NCBI GenBank assembly: GCA_033816765.1
Contig: CM066295.1
Coordinates: 62,001-126,000 of the forward strand
Direction of reading: 5' to 3'
From: Nothopassalora personata
Lineage: Eukaryota > Ascomycota > Dothideomycetes > Mycosphaerellales > Mycosphaerellaceae
Length of the DNA: 64,000 nt
The notes beneath the pieces are model-generated. The model had not been told where the DNA came from. It was given only the letters and a program-made list of their open reading frames with translations, and made no database searches. Position numbers and translations under genes: made by a program. Numbering within the stretch: the first letter of the stretch is position 1; each line of letters begins with the position of its first letter. Of the stretch, positions 23,359 to 36,065 are shown in pieces.

Positions 23359-23556
23359 TATAAGGGCCGTAAGGCTATAAGGGGATATCGTAATGTATAG
23401 CACGCCTACGATCTTCTAATCGTAGATAAAGTAAAGCTTACTTTCTTCTATCGACGCTATACGCGTCTCCTAGTATCCGTATACGCGTTACGTACGGTAT
23501 GCTAAGCCGGGCATAGGCGCATTATATCTAAGGGTTAGCTATAGGCTACCCTTATA
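23359..23556 (-). repeat. 3' LTR of family-B copy 1
   Basis: 198 bp, matches 30041-30238 apart from scattered transitions. The antisense gene on the plus strand starts about 415 bp inside it. Confidence 0.85.
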
Positions 23557-23970
23557 ACTACCTTCCCTTCTAGGACGAGCTACCCTTAGCTCGCGGCTTT
23601 AGGAGGTTTCTATATAAGTAATCTATCTACTTCTCGTAGATTCCGTTACTATACGACCCGCCTACGGGTCTCGTGCGTGTCGTTATCGTAGTGTAGGTAG
23701 GTGTAAAGTTATAGTTACCGGGTTAACTAACTCGAGGGTTTAAGAAGCGTACCCTCTCTCTCCTTCTCCTTCTTTTCCCTTATACTACGTTCTCGTAGCG
23801 CACTATACCCGTACTACTAGCGATCTACTAGCTCCTCGCTAGCGACTATCTAGCGACCCGCTAGCACTACTATAGCTTTAGAGGAAGCTATCTAAGACTA
23901 GCTCCGCTAGGAGGCCCTTATAGGGGGCCTATTAGTACTACTAACACTATTACTAGTACTACGAGCATAG

Positions 23971-24842
23971 ATGTCTAGCGCGCTCGGCGTACTAGATACG
24001 CTAGCGAAGCGTAAGTTTAGCGTACTAGGGCCGTAGACCCCTAAGTTCTTACTAGCTAGGCGCCTAGGTATAGACATTAAGATATATATACGTTACCTCC
24101 CGTACTTCGTAGCTAGTAAGTATTCGCTACGCTCTTCGCTTACGATACGCTTACTAATAGTATAGTAGACGAGTAGGATACGTATAATAGTATTACTACC
24201 GGCGAGTTACTTAAGAAGTGTAGGCGCTATAGAGACATTAGGCACCCCTACGTTAGTAATACTAGCGTCGCTATCGCGTAGCTAGTAGCTCGCCTACGCG
24301 CCGCTCGCGCCTAGCGCGATAAGCTTATCTAGGGGCTTAGTAACCCTATTACTAAATAAGAGTAGGATGCTCTAGACTAGTAGTACGAGGTCTACGCCTA
24401 GCTAGGTAAGTAGATCTTAGAGGTAAGTGCTACGCCTCGCTAGCGCTCCCTACGCTCGCTGTATACGGCGTACTATCGCTCCCTATATAAATCGGCTAAC
24501 CTCCTCCTAGGCTAAGAGGTAGTTTAGTACCTATAAGAATAAGCGTATAGGCGACACCCGCGTACGCTTCGCCGGCGTCTCTACTACTACTACCCCCTCC
24601 TCCGCCGCCGCTACTACGTCCGTAGTTCTATAGTAAGAGTAGAATAGGGCCCTTAATAGGCTCTTCGAGCTCGGCCGTACGGTAAGTAACATACGTGTCG
24701 TATACGTGTCCTATACTAACCGTAATTATAGTTCCTATAGGCTAGAAACATCGATACTACTACGGCCGATAGGGCCTTCTTACTACTAGCCCTACGGGGC
24801 GAGTATAGTAAGGAGGATAATAAGGATAATAATAATGAGTAA
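23971..24842 (+). pseudogene. Family-B spliced antisense gene, copy 1
   Basis: A plus-strand gene antisense to gag-pol: exons 23971-24115, 24169-24422, 24511-24681 and 24741-24842, totalling 224 codons. Introns of 53, 88 and 59 nt all start GTAAGT, have a CTAA(C/T) branch point and end TAG (CAG before RIP). Phases are consistent and the frame ends in TAA. Translated exon 2 shows NSITTGELLKK, RLRAAR and a Gln/charged-rich stretch that aligns with the copy at 50436-51370; exon 3 shares NRALNRLFELGR and exon 4 shares NIDTT. In-frame stops are nearly all TAG. The start is uncertain because the frame is also usable upstream. I do not recognise the family. Confidence 0.75.
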
Positions 24843-25269
24843 TCGCGCGCTCCGCGTATATTAGCCGCCTACTACGCGCCTATCTTTTATCTACGTAGCG
24901 CCGTAGCGCGCCCTATAAAAGTTTATTTTTAAAATAAATACTCTTCTCTCTACTCTTCTCTCTCCTTACCTCCCTCTCTAATGTTATTACTGTCGGGGGT
25001 GTTCGCTCGACTAAGTAAGCAAGCCTTTAGTCCGATAGAAGACACTATAGGTTAGTGTCTTCTATACTAGTTGTAGCTAAGTTTACTATCGGGGGTAGAG
25101 ATCCTTATATCTAGCTACCGGAGGGTTAAGGCCTAAATGTATAACCTATGCCCTTATTTTAGCGCCTTATACTACCTTCGTAGGTACCTTATATTCGACT
25201 ACTATACGCGTAGCCTTCGTAGATCCTTCCGCCGGCTTATACCGTCTTCGCTAACGCCTTATATTCGGC

Positions 25270-28200
25270 TACTATATACGTAGCATTCGCGAGTCCTTAT
25301 ACTAGCTCCTAGCTGTCGTACTCTTCTAGCTAGCCCTTCTATCGTACTAGGTACTACACTTTGCCCTTATACTTACGCTTTCCTAGTACTGCCTCTACTT
25401 TATATTCCCCGTCCTTATTAGCGAGGGCTATAGTGCCTCTATCCTTCTCGCTACCCGCGTATAGCTCGAGGAGGGATATATAGAATACATTATAAATTCT
25501 TAAGTCGGCTAGTAGTACTAGGCGGTACGCCTACGAACCGATAGCGTCGATAATACGGTACGGTCTAATAAACTTCGGACCTATCTTCTTCTTCGGCAAT
25601 GCTAACCTTAGGTTCTTCGTAGATAATAAGACTATGTTACCTACGCGATAGCTCTTAGCCTTGTAAGTCTTGTTATAGTAGCGAGTCTAATCGGCTACTA
25701 CGATTTCCTAACGCTTCGTAAGCATAGCGCGCATCTCTCGTATACGGTTAACTAAGTCTACCGCTACTAGTACCTCCCCTTCCCGGATCTCGCCTCGAGA
25801 TCCTATAGGTATTAGGGTAATCTTAGGTCTCTAACTATACGCTATCTCGAATAGGCTTATACGTAGCGTAGGGTAGACGCTATTATTATATGCAAATTTA
25901 GTAATAGCTAGCTACTTAGCCTACTCTATCTAGTTCTCGCTATAGTAATAATAAGGGTACTATTCTAAGGTTTAGTTTACCCTCTTAGTCTAGCCGTTAG
26001 TCTAAGGGTAGAAAGCTATAGATAGCTTACGTTTTACCTACGCCTCGAAGTAGAAGTTACTCTAGAACTTGCTCGTAAATACTAACCCGCGGTTACTTAC
26101 TATGCCTTCTAGTATACTATAATGCCGTACGACTTCGTCTCGTAAGATCCTCGTAAGCTCCGCCGCTATATATGTCTTAGTCGTAGGAATATATAAGTTT
26201 ATTTTAGAGTAGCGGTCGACGATTACTAGGATCGCATTATATACGTATTCTCCTCGCTTACTTAGCGGTAGGTTCGTAATGAAATCTATAGTGATTTCCT
26301 ACTATAGACCGTCTAGCCTAGGTAGTAGCTATAGCTCGCCGTAGGGTCGATAGCGCCTCGCCTTCGAGGTCTAATAAGCCCTACAGTTTCTAATATACTC
26401 CCTTACTTCCTTACTAAGTGATTCCTACTAGTAATAACGTCGTAGTAGCTCTTTAGTCTTTACCTTACTAAAGTGCCCTACTAGTAGGTCGTTATAATAT
26501 ATATAGAGTAGCTATGCTCTTACTATATAGTCTTCGGGTACTATAATTGTGTTCCCGCGATAGACTAACCCGTCTTTTATATACTAGTCCTTAGCGTCCC
26601 CTTCGCTAGGCGCCTACGATAAGCATACGACGCACCTATCGTCTCTCCCCTATACGATTTTTATTAGTAGTATAAGTAGTTTACCTAGGCCGCCCTACAT
26701 TATTATAGCGTATACTCTTACTAGTAGCGATCGGGTTCCCTACGGCTCGTAGGCTCCTACTGCTATTATCGTCGCCTTCCTATATCTCCTCGTAGGTAGC
26801 GGTTACAAGCCTTACTATAGGTTCGTCCTCTCTTAATAGGGATTCCTTCTAGAAAGATAGCTTACTTTATAGCGTAGGAAGTAAGTTCGACGTCTACTAT
26901 GCTACGCGTACGTAGTTACTACGTCGCAATAGCGTATCGGCTAGGTTACTCTTCCCCGACCTACGCTCTACTACGAAGTCGAAAGATTATAGAAACGTCG
27001 CCTATCGAGCTTACCTCCCGTTTAGCTACTTTACTATTATAAAACCCTATAGGTTCGTATAGTCGACTAGTACCTAAACCGTATACGATACGCCTTCGAG
27101 GTACGGTCGCTAATACTTAAATACCTCTACTACTACTAGTAGCTCTTAGTTATAGGTCTTATAATTGTACTCGGTAGGTATTATCTTACGAGAATAGAAG
27201 GTAATTAGATGCTACTTAGTCCTAAATAGCTAAGAGATAATACCTATAATTGTAAAACCTAAGGCATCCGTTTTAACCCTCGTACGTAACGAAGGATCGA
27301 AGTACCTTAGGATAGGTGCTCCGAGGAACCTAGCTTTTAGCCGTTAGAACGCTTACTCCTCGTAAGTAGACTATATAAGAGGCCCTTACTTCTTACTATT
27401 CTTACATCCCTTTAGTAGGTCTATTAATAGCTTCGTAATCCTCAATTACCCTTCGATAAAGCGCCTATAGAAGTTATAGAATCCTAGGAAGGATTAAACC
27501 TTATAAAAACTCGTAGGCGTAGGCTATTCCTCGATTACGGCTACCCTACTCCTATCTATCGATACGCCTACGACACTTACGATAAATCCTAGGAACTCGG
27601 TATTCTCCTAGAAGAAGCTACACTTCTTTAGGTTCGTAAACAGGGCGAACTTTCGTAGCCTCTCTAGTACCGCGCGTACGGCTCGTACGTGCTCCTTACG
27701 CGTTACGCTATAGATAAGGATGTTATCTAGGTAGACTACGTAGATACTATCTACTAACCTAGTAAGGGCCTTATTAATATACCCCTAAAAGGTAGCTAGT
27801 ACGTTAGTTAACCTAAAAGGCATAACTAAGTACTCGTAGTAACCGTATCGCGTACGAAACGTAGTCTTCTACTCGTCTCCTCGCTTAATAGGAATACGGT
27901 AGTAGGCATCCTATAGGTCAATTATAGTAAAGAGCCTAGTACCCTATAGCCTATCTAAGGTCTTACTAATTAGGGGTAGTAGGTACCGGTTCTTTACTAT
28001 AATCTTATTTAGGCCTCTATAATCTATATAGAGCCTAAGAGTACTATTCTTCTTTAGTACAAATAGGATAGGCGTACCCGCCTCGCTTACGGATCGCCTA
28101 ATCTACCCCTTCTCTATTGCTTACGTAAGGTACTCCTTTAAGGCCTCTAGCTTAGTTAAGGACTAGTAGTATAGCGGCTTAAAAGGGGGTTTCTTTCCTT

Positions 28201-30030
28201 TAACGAGATTAATTGCATGCTTAACCCCGTCGGGCATCTTACGCTTTGCCTACTTATTAGGTACGTATACATCTCGAAAGTCTATAAATTCTTTAGGCTA
28301 CGAGGGGCCCTCTCCTTCGGGTACTACTATAATAATAACCCGAACACTTATCGTATAAACCTACTTTAAGCTCTCGAGATCCTTAAGGAACTCGCGTACG
28401 TTACGCTACTAAATCGTAGGCGTCTCTACACCGTAGTACTACTAGTTATCCTTATTAGCCTTTACTATCCGATTACAATGCTACTAGGGTCTACCTAAAA
28501 TAACTAACGGCCTACCTATAGGCGCTACATAGTAGATAGCGTCGCTTACGCGCTCTACTCCTACATCGTTAGCTAGTCGTACGTAAACCGTATAGGCGCC
28601 GTAGTAATGCCCCTAGTCCTACGCGTACGACTCTAGATTTAGAAGCTTTATACTACTAATAGGCTATATCTAGTATCGGAGTATATACTCGTACGATACT
28701 AAGCTTAAATCTATACCGTTATCTAGAAGAAACGTAGCCTCGTAAAAGCCCTTACGCGTCTCGACGGCGCCTCGTAAGTAACGCGCTAGACTCGTATTAA
28801 CTTGCCTTAAGGGGTCTATATAGAAACTCGGACTTAGGAGCGACCCTTACCTAGTCCTCTACCTTTTCCCTATTCGCCCTTCTTAGTTAAAGCCTCGACA
28901 GTTTCTAACCTACGAACCGCTTACGCGTCGCGGTCCTTCTATAGGTGTCTATTCTAGTACTCCGTCTTATAGTAACCCTTCCTACCGTAGCCGTAGTACT
29001 CTACTTTCGACTTCTAGCTAGTTAAAGACGAGCTACCGGCGTCTCGCTACTAACTCGTACCCGAGGCGCCCGGTACTTAACTCTACTTCTATTACTTTAG
29101 GCGATCGGCCCGCTTATGTACGCCCTTAGCTTTACGCTTACGATACATATACTATCCGCGGTCGTACCCTCTACTACTACCTCGGCGCTCGGTACTTTCG
29201 ATGCGTAAGGCCAGGACTACTAGGTCTTCTCTAGTCGTAGGGATATTATAGTAGCTAATAATAGCGGACCGTAAGCGAGGCGTAAGCTTCGCTAGTAGGT
29301 ACCGTATACGTTACGCTTCCGAGTAGTTACCTAACTAGTCCTCTATAACATCTAGCTTAGTCGCGAACTATCGCGCTATCTAGTTATCCTTCTATCTCGT
29401 AACCTCGTACTCTAATATAACGTTAAGTACACGATTTATAGGATCGCCGTATACGTCTCGGTAGAACTCCTTAAAGTCCTAGTATATATACCCTATAAGG
29501 TTAACGGCGCTATAGTTAGTATACTATCGCTCGCTTACCTCTCCGCTAAGGTATATAACCCTATATAGGACCTTTAATTCGTCTATCGCGTACATAGTAC
29601 CTAAGAGGGCGAAGATAAGTAAGAGCTCCCGAAGGAATACCCTTACCTTCCTTATCGAATCCCCTCTAAAAGGCGTCGGCTCTTTTAGACGCGGTCGTAT
29701 CGTATACGCTACGGCCGCGCCTCGTACTATAATATTATCGTTAGTATTTATAGAGATAGAGGTAGGGGTTATAGTAGGGAGGTAATCTTCTCTCCTCCCT
29801 CCTATACGCTCTAGAGGCGGTACGCTTATAGCGCGTAAGATCTCTAGCCGCTCGATCTCCCGCTATATCTCTTACTCTTTAATCTTAGCCCGTAAGGCCT
29901 CTCTTCTCGTAACTAAGGCTACACGACGCGTCTACTACTATACTCTAGGGCTTAGGGGCGGCGTAGGCGACTCGCCGCCGTATGCGTCGCGATCGGGCTC
30001 TATAGCGTATATAGATTATAACGAAGGGAA
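25270..30030 (-). pseudogene. Family-B gag-pol remnant, copy 1
   Basis: Reading leftward from 30030: gag (about 30030-28900) with a zinc knuckle at about 28960-29010 whose Cys/His ligands are all Tyr (YYGYGRKGYYKTEY, matching C-x2-C-x4-H-x4-C), then protease linker, RT (about 28170-27550), RNase H, integrase (about 26700-26000) and a chromodomain at about 25280-25440 (GEYKVEAVLGKRKYKGKV). The RT active site reads YLDN (27722-27733), not YLDD. In-frame stops are TAG/TAA throughout. Confidence 0.83.
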
Positions 30031-30040
30031 GCTTTAGAAC

Positions 30041-30238
30041 TATAAGGGCCGTAAGGCTATAAGGGGATGTCGTAATATATAGTACGCCTACGATCTTCTA
30101 ATCGTAGATAAACTAAAGCTTGCTTTCTTCTATCGACGCTATACGCGTCTCCTAGTGTACGTATACGCGTTACGTGCGGCATGCTAAGCCGGGTATAGCC
30201 GTATTATATATAAGGGTTAGCTATAGGCTACCCTTATA
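30041..30238 (-). repeat. 5' LTR of family-B copy 1
   Basis: 198-bp partner of the LTR at 23359-23556, with the same ends (TATAAGGG...CCCTTATA). Confidence 0.85.
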
Positions 30239-32460
30239 GGTTCCCTATATTAATAATACCTCTCTTATCTCGTATTCTTATACTAACTTTAACCGCTCGA
30301 GTTGGTAATAGGCTTTCTAGACTTAAGTATAAGGGTAAAGACGTAGTGATAGAAGGTACATTAACGCTCGAGTTCCCGAGTATATTAGATTTAATAGTTG
30401 GCCTAATACCCGGATCGTAGGTAACGTAGTATTATAGTGATTCGACATTCGTCTTTAGGTAGAAAAACTCCGAACGTAGGTATATATAGTTACCTAAGAT
30501 ATACTACTTATCCTCGTAGTCGAAGTCTAGTAGAAGACCGTTATTGTAGATGTACACGATATAGCTATCTTTTTAACGAGCTTATAGATACACCGGTCGC
30601 GGAACTTAATAGATAGTATACTAGAAGAACTTTAATAGGATAGGAGATTAGATATAGGACGAAAGCCCGCGAGGTCTAAGATTTGTAGTCTAAAGATGTA
30701 GTAGCCCTTAATACTTACGCTTAGACTTTATATTATTTAGGGTAATAGCGCTAGTTATTATGTACATCTCTTTCGAATCGTTATCCTCGGAGTCGGGATA
30801 CTTACCCTTAATAAGTAATGCTATACGGGCTAATTCTTAACTAGTATCGAGTTCTTTAGTAGTAACTAACTCGTCGGCGGATTTGTACTACTCCTTAGTA
30901 TCTAATCCTTCGGAGGACGCTAGCTAATTAGTTAAATCGGAGTCCTCGTAGATAACGACCGGTCGAGAGGGTTTACGCGATGCCCGATGTATCCTATACG
31001 ATAGTATAGCGCTCTATATCGATCCTAAGTCGAGTCCTATAATATGTAATATTATTCAAGTCTTACTCTATAATGACTAGCGTAATAGGGAGTATATATA
31101 TAATAGTACATACGATATTATTAGTAGTACCGGTATTCTAGAATTAGGTTACTACTTTCCTACTTATCCGTCACGTAAGACTAGGGTTTCTTATAAACTA
31201 GCCGGAGTTATTACTAACGCTCTACGTTTATCCTCTTATACCTCTTCTCTATATTATGTTCGCGAAATCTTTCGCTATAAAACCTAGATCTAGCGATCTT
31301 TTACCGCCGTTATATCGAGCTAAAGTCAATCCTTAAGAATAGAATTAGCTATATAGTCTATCGTCTATATTAGCGATAACGTACACCCTCTAGGTATTCT
31401 TATACACGCGCTCGTAAAAGCTAAATGTCGTCTCTTATCTACACGACCTAGTAGAAAAGAGAAAGCCTCTCTATATTATAGCGCGTAAGCTATTCGTTAT
31501 ATCTCGACTAAGCCGTCGCCTAGGACTCTACGCTCTTCCTAAACGCCTTATCTTCGTCCTCTATACGTTACCGATATTTATAGTATACTTTAGACGAGTA
31601 CTCTTAATACCCCTCTCGGGATTATAATAACCGTTCTAATGTACTCTAATAGTCGTTTAGGGTATATGTAGTAGATAGGGTTTATATACTCGTGTCTAAC
31701 GGTTATATACGGCTCGATCGTAAAGGATAAAGATAGGGATAAGCCGGTATACCTTAAGGACCTTAGGGAACCGGACCGGGCTACTAGCTTTAGGGAAACT
31801 CGTTAAAAGGCATTAAATATATATCTATATAGATAGTAGTACTACCTTAACTACATATATACTCCTACACCGTTATATTTCTACCTAGATAGACCTACGC
31901 AAATTCTACTCTACCGTTAAGTACGACTTTTAGGAATCTAAAATCCTAATATTACTCGAAAACATAGCTATACCGTAAAGCTCTACTATACCTCCTCCTT
32001 TACGCCCTCCTACTCTCCGCGTACGACGATCTTAAGCTTACCGTATACGTAATAGACATTACTATAGTAATTACTACGCCGCGCCTCGCGATAGACCTTT
32101 AGGACTTAAATCGCTACTATTAGCTTAGGAGCTAGTAGATAAAGGGGGTTATAGATTATATACTATTATACTTTAGACCGAGCATTTAATATAGTTAGAT
32201 CTTAAGGTACTTAACATCTCTACGTAAATAACCTATCTAGTATATCGGCTTTAATCGTAAGGCCCGCGTTATCTCCTAACGTTCTCTTTCTACTCTATAT
32301 CTTACCGTATCTAAGGTACTCGCGAATCTAGACGTATTCCGTAGCGGCGGTCTACATTATATATTATACTTATACTAGTTAAGTATATCTATAGCCGAGC
32401 TTTTTAACTTCCTAGTAACCCTATACTAAAATCCTATTTTCCGGATCGAAAGCTATCTAA
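30239..32460. repeat. Heavily RIP-mutated DNA, not identified
   Basis: AT-rich with dense TAG/TAA on both strands. No LTR, transposase or RT motif was recognised. It probably forms one old unit with the coding remnant at 32461-33361. Confidence 0.5.
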
Positions 32461-33361
32461 TAGTAGTAGAGACTAGGAGTATCGCTAGATAGATACCTAA
32501 TACTATTAAGTAATGCTAATGAAACAATAAGTAGTAGTAGCGTAATAATTATAGCTAAATCCTAGTTAGAGACTACGTTCTAGAGGTATTCTAGGCCGTG
32601 GATACTAGCTCTACCCGGTACCGGTAGTAACACGATATACGAACGTAAAACCCGTTTACTTAGCGTAGGAATTAATCCCTCGTAGGTACCTAGCTAACAT
32701 ATATTAGAGCGGTATAAAAGTAAAGACAAGTCTACTCTTTATAATAAGGATAACAAATATATGCTACTAGGCGAGCTAGTGTAAGGAGAGGTTAGCTAGT
32801 TTATTCACTTACGTAAGGACAATAAAGCCTTATTATTTATACTTAAGGAGGCTACTTAGTATTATAACGAATACTCGTTTTTAGAGTACGACTTACTACA
32901 TTACCCGCGATCTACTATATCCGTAGGTAACTAACTCTACTTTAGATACGAGTATATACGCTTTACGCTAGAAGACTTAATTAGCGTGTATACGGCGTTA
33001 GAAGAGCGTTAGATACATTTTATTATACGCTTAGTTAGTCTTACGACCGCTAATTACCCTTTATAACTAAATTAGTGTTTATAGATCTTCTACGCCGTAA
33101 AGTTTCTAAATGGAATGGAGCTATGTTATACTAGTGTTTCTACTAAGAGTATCCGAGTGTACGGGTATACTAGTAAAGTTATATTAGGAAAGTCTTTCTA
33201 GTAGTACTTTTCGGTATATCTAACTCGTATAACTAAAAGGTAAATGTAAAAGACCTTCTAAACCTAGGTAGGCCTACGGAGCTACGAAGAATCTTAAAGA
33301 CCTAGGCTTAGTGCTTTTATAGCTTATAGAGAAGTACCCTAAGCAATAATCTTATATAGCT
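32461..33361 (+). pseudogene. RIP-mutated coding remnant of unknown family
   Basis: A single plus-strand frame of about 300 codons with protein-like composition, interrupted almost only by TAG/TAA. Recognisable local strings include ILALPGTGSN, IYERKTRLLSVGINPS, FIHLRKDNKALLFILKEAT and RSTISVGN. The first recalls a glycine-rich loop but is not enough to assign a P-loop. The frame may continue to about 33870. It could be a gene or part of an unrecognised transposon. Confidence 0.45.
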
Positions 33362-33895
33362 AAGGAGGTACGCGAGATACGGTCTAGAAGTAGACTCTTT
33401 AGCCTCTCTAACTCCGAGTACTAGAGTAGGTTTATTAATCTTATTAACTTTTTAGACGAGCTTTTTAGTAGTAGGAGGAAAGCGTTAGATAAACTCCGTA
33501 ATCCGGTTTATAGTATCTATCTCATTAAACACTATCCGAACATATCGACTAATCTACGTATAGTATCTATATATACGCTAGCCTACGTCGTAACTAAGCA
33601 TAATATTACCATTAGTAGAGATAACTTCTTTAGAGTACCTCGCACTCTAGTAGGCTGCTCGTTAAGTTATATAGATCGCATAGTATAGGGTATTAATAGG
33701 GTACCCCGTAGGTATTAAGAAGGAAGTGGACCATTATATAAGCGAGATACTATGCCTCTTTAACCTCTAATCGCGATAGTATTATCCGCGTAGACTTTCG
33801 AGAACCTAAAAAGGTATAACAGGTACTTATATTATCCTGCACATACCGACTTGTGCGACAGCCGGTATCTTAGTCTTACTTATATATCGGTACTT

Positions 33896-34710
33896 ATGGA
33901 TTTGGACAATTTCAACACGTAGGCTCCTCGTAGCCCTCTCACGCCGTTCCTATTCTATAGTCACGGCACATTTTCTAACAGCAACAATAACAGTAGCAGT
34001 GGCCTACCAGTGGACCTGAGCTTTCCCGCCTTCGACGATGCATTCGGCCTGTCCTTTTCTTAGCCTCTCGACATGCAGTTCGCTTTACCGGGCGACGAAA
34101 GCTCGAAACTACCAGGTTCCGAGGTAGGCTCGCATCTTCGGGACAACCAAATAGCTAGACGGCCGAACACTACCGCCGGCAGCAGAGCATCTTCGAAATG
34201 GGCATTAAGGTACTAAGCATGATACATGTATACTTCGAACTTCTAGCTAATGCCCTCGTAGCGTTAAGTCGTACATTAAAGAGTTACGAACCGAGATTCG
34301 CACGCTATCGGGAAAGATAAGTACCTATTAGGCTACCCGTGCGGAGGTGACGTACCTTAAGACGCAACTCCAAGGCCTACAGACACTGCAAATGCAACAT
34401 AGTAACCTAAATCAAAGACACTCGGAGCTCTCTAGGTAGTATGAAATTATGTAGAGAGCGTATAACTCACTTCATGACAAAGTCAACGACCTATAGCAAA
34501 GACATACTAACGCTTCGAAGATCACCGAGCGACTTAACTCTACTCTAGATCAAATCCAGACCCTTTTCGACAAGTACGACGAGCAGCAAAGCCGTTAAGA
34601 TCACCTCTTTCGCACTACTGCCTCGCTGGATAAGACCATCTAGCGCCTTAAGACACATTTTAGGGACATCAAAAGGGCAAAGAGATGGAAGAGATCTTAG
34701 AGCGGCTGAA
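33896..34710 (+). pseudogene. Lightly mutated coiled-coil gene remnant
   Basis: Two consecutive plus-strand frames. From an ATG at 33896 (MDLDNFNT) about 85 codons encode a Ser/Asn-rich, hydrophobic N-terminal region. From about 34263 a frame shifted by one base encodes a long heptad-like segment (LKTQLQGLQTLQMQH, LNQRHSELS, HDKVNDL, TERLNSTLDQIQTLFDKYDE). Stops are TAG/TAA at Gln/Trp-like positions. The frame change near 34150-34260 is an intron or a frameshift. A further frame at 34688-34845 (EEILERLNKF, GEITQFIQARFPGMREF) may be its next part. Function unknown. Confidence 0.5.
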
Positions 34711-35058
34711 CAAGTTCTAGGGTTATGTTACAGAGGGTATGGGTGAGATTACACAATTCATCCAAGCCCGATTTCCGGGCATGAGGGAATTCTCGCACGT
34801 ACAGGCACTCCGTGAACTTGAAATCGAAGATCCAGAAACCTGAAATCCGACTTGTTGCCTGAGATCGTTACTAGATATAAGATACAAGCCGCTACTAGGC
34901 ATAAGAGACAATTAGAGAGCTGCTGCTGCGTTTGTACTGTAGAATCACTATAGACTTTAAGATTACCCGCTCTATGCACTTTCCTATCGAAGTGGTAACC
35001 TTAATATCACGACCGCCCAATGACCTTGAGCTATGCTATATAGGAGCATTTGATCGCT

Positions 35059-35871
35059 ATGCGGAAGACTGTCGCACCTGTTAAGAAGCGCTACGCAGGA
35101 CTCGACATGGAAGGTGGCTATGCGAGGACGGCTCGCATACGGCTAGAAATCTCTCACGGTTCGTTTATGGAGCCGGCGATGGCCATGCAGATAGCACTAA
35201 AGCTCAACATACCCGATATATTCGAATAGAACTGCCCTTCTGTTTCGCACGAGCTGCTAGGCTCTTGCGAATTCGCCGTTCTCGACTACCTAGCATAAGA
35301 AGGTGCCATTCGATTAAGAAGGACTTTAGTAACAGACATAGCTTATACACAGAACGTGGTCGCAACGCTAGCAGTATGCAATACCGGTTATTATTAAGAA
35401 AGCGAAGTTTAGGCAGAGCCGTGCGTGTTGAAGTGTAGTAGACGCAAACCTTATGCCGGGCGTTTGGAGTATCATATTGAGGGATCGACTTCTTAGGCCT
35501 CAGTATGTTAGAAAACGGGAAACTAGAAATCCGGAATTAGTGCTAGGAGAGAATCGACTCTAATACCTCTGTACTCTCATGGCAATGCCCTATATATGCG
35601 TCAAACAACGATCGTAAGATGTCGTAGACAACGCACTCCAATACCACATCAACATGCATACTCAATCCCCAGTTGCTACCCTATTAATCGCCTAGATGGT
35701 AGCAGTATCTTCAGCTACCATGCCTTTCCAGCATTCCTTACCTTGTCTAACAAGTGCCGTAGCCACTGCTTAAGCGGGCAAGAAGCTAGAATTCGCATAG
35801 GTACCTCCATCGGACCCAGAGACAACGCTAACAGAGACAAGAATCTTGACCGGAAACGAGACAGCCTGTGA
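35059..35871 (+). pseudogene. Possible lightly mutated coding remnant
   Basis: One frame of 271 codons from ATG 35059 to TGA 35869-35871, with about eight internal TAG/TAA. The first 140 codons look protein-like (MRKTVAPVKKRYAGLDMEGG, FMEPAMAMQIALKLNIPDIF, EFAVLDYLA); the rest is Arg/Ser-rich and less convincing. An alternative frame is open over 34980-35440 without an ATG, so the choice is uncertain. No domain recognised. Confidence 0.35.
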
Positions 35872-36065
35872 AATGGTCATGACCTTTACTAATCCGGCCT
35901 TCCTGCCGTTGACCCTGACAGCCGTGCCTCATAATTGCTTAGGCAATTAGCTGGCTAGCTTTATGCTACCGGAGAGCGCTCCGTATAGCGTAGCCGCCAT
36001 CCAATAGTGATTATTACGAGCTCGCACAGTTCAGCGCTCGGGACTGACAGCATCATAGGCACTGT

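Larger units (their letters stand above)
23359..30238 (-). mobile_element. Family-B chromovirus, copy 1, both LTRs present
   Basis: A full-length Ty3/gypsy element on the minus strand, about 6.9 kb. Two 198-bp LTRs (23359-23556 and 30041-30238) begin TATAAGGGCCGTAAGG and end CTACCCTTATA. It carries gag-pol on the minus strand and a spliced antisense gene on the plus strand near its 3' LTR. No matching 5-bp duplication is seen (ACTAC left, GGTTC right), so it may be a recombinant or the ends may have decayed. It truncates family-A copy 2. Confidence 0.85.

Noticed and set aside
23354..30243. Target-site duplication for family-B copy 1
   Set aside because: The flanking pentamers ACTAC and GGTTC do not match.
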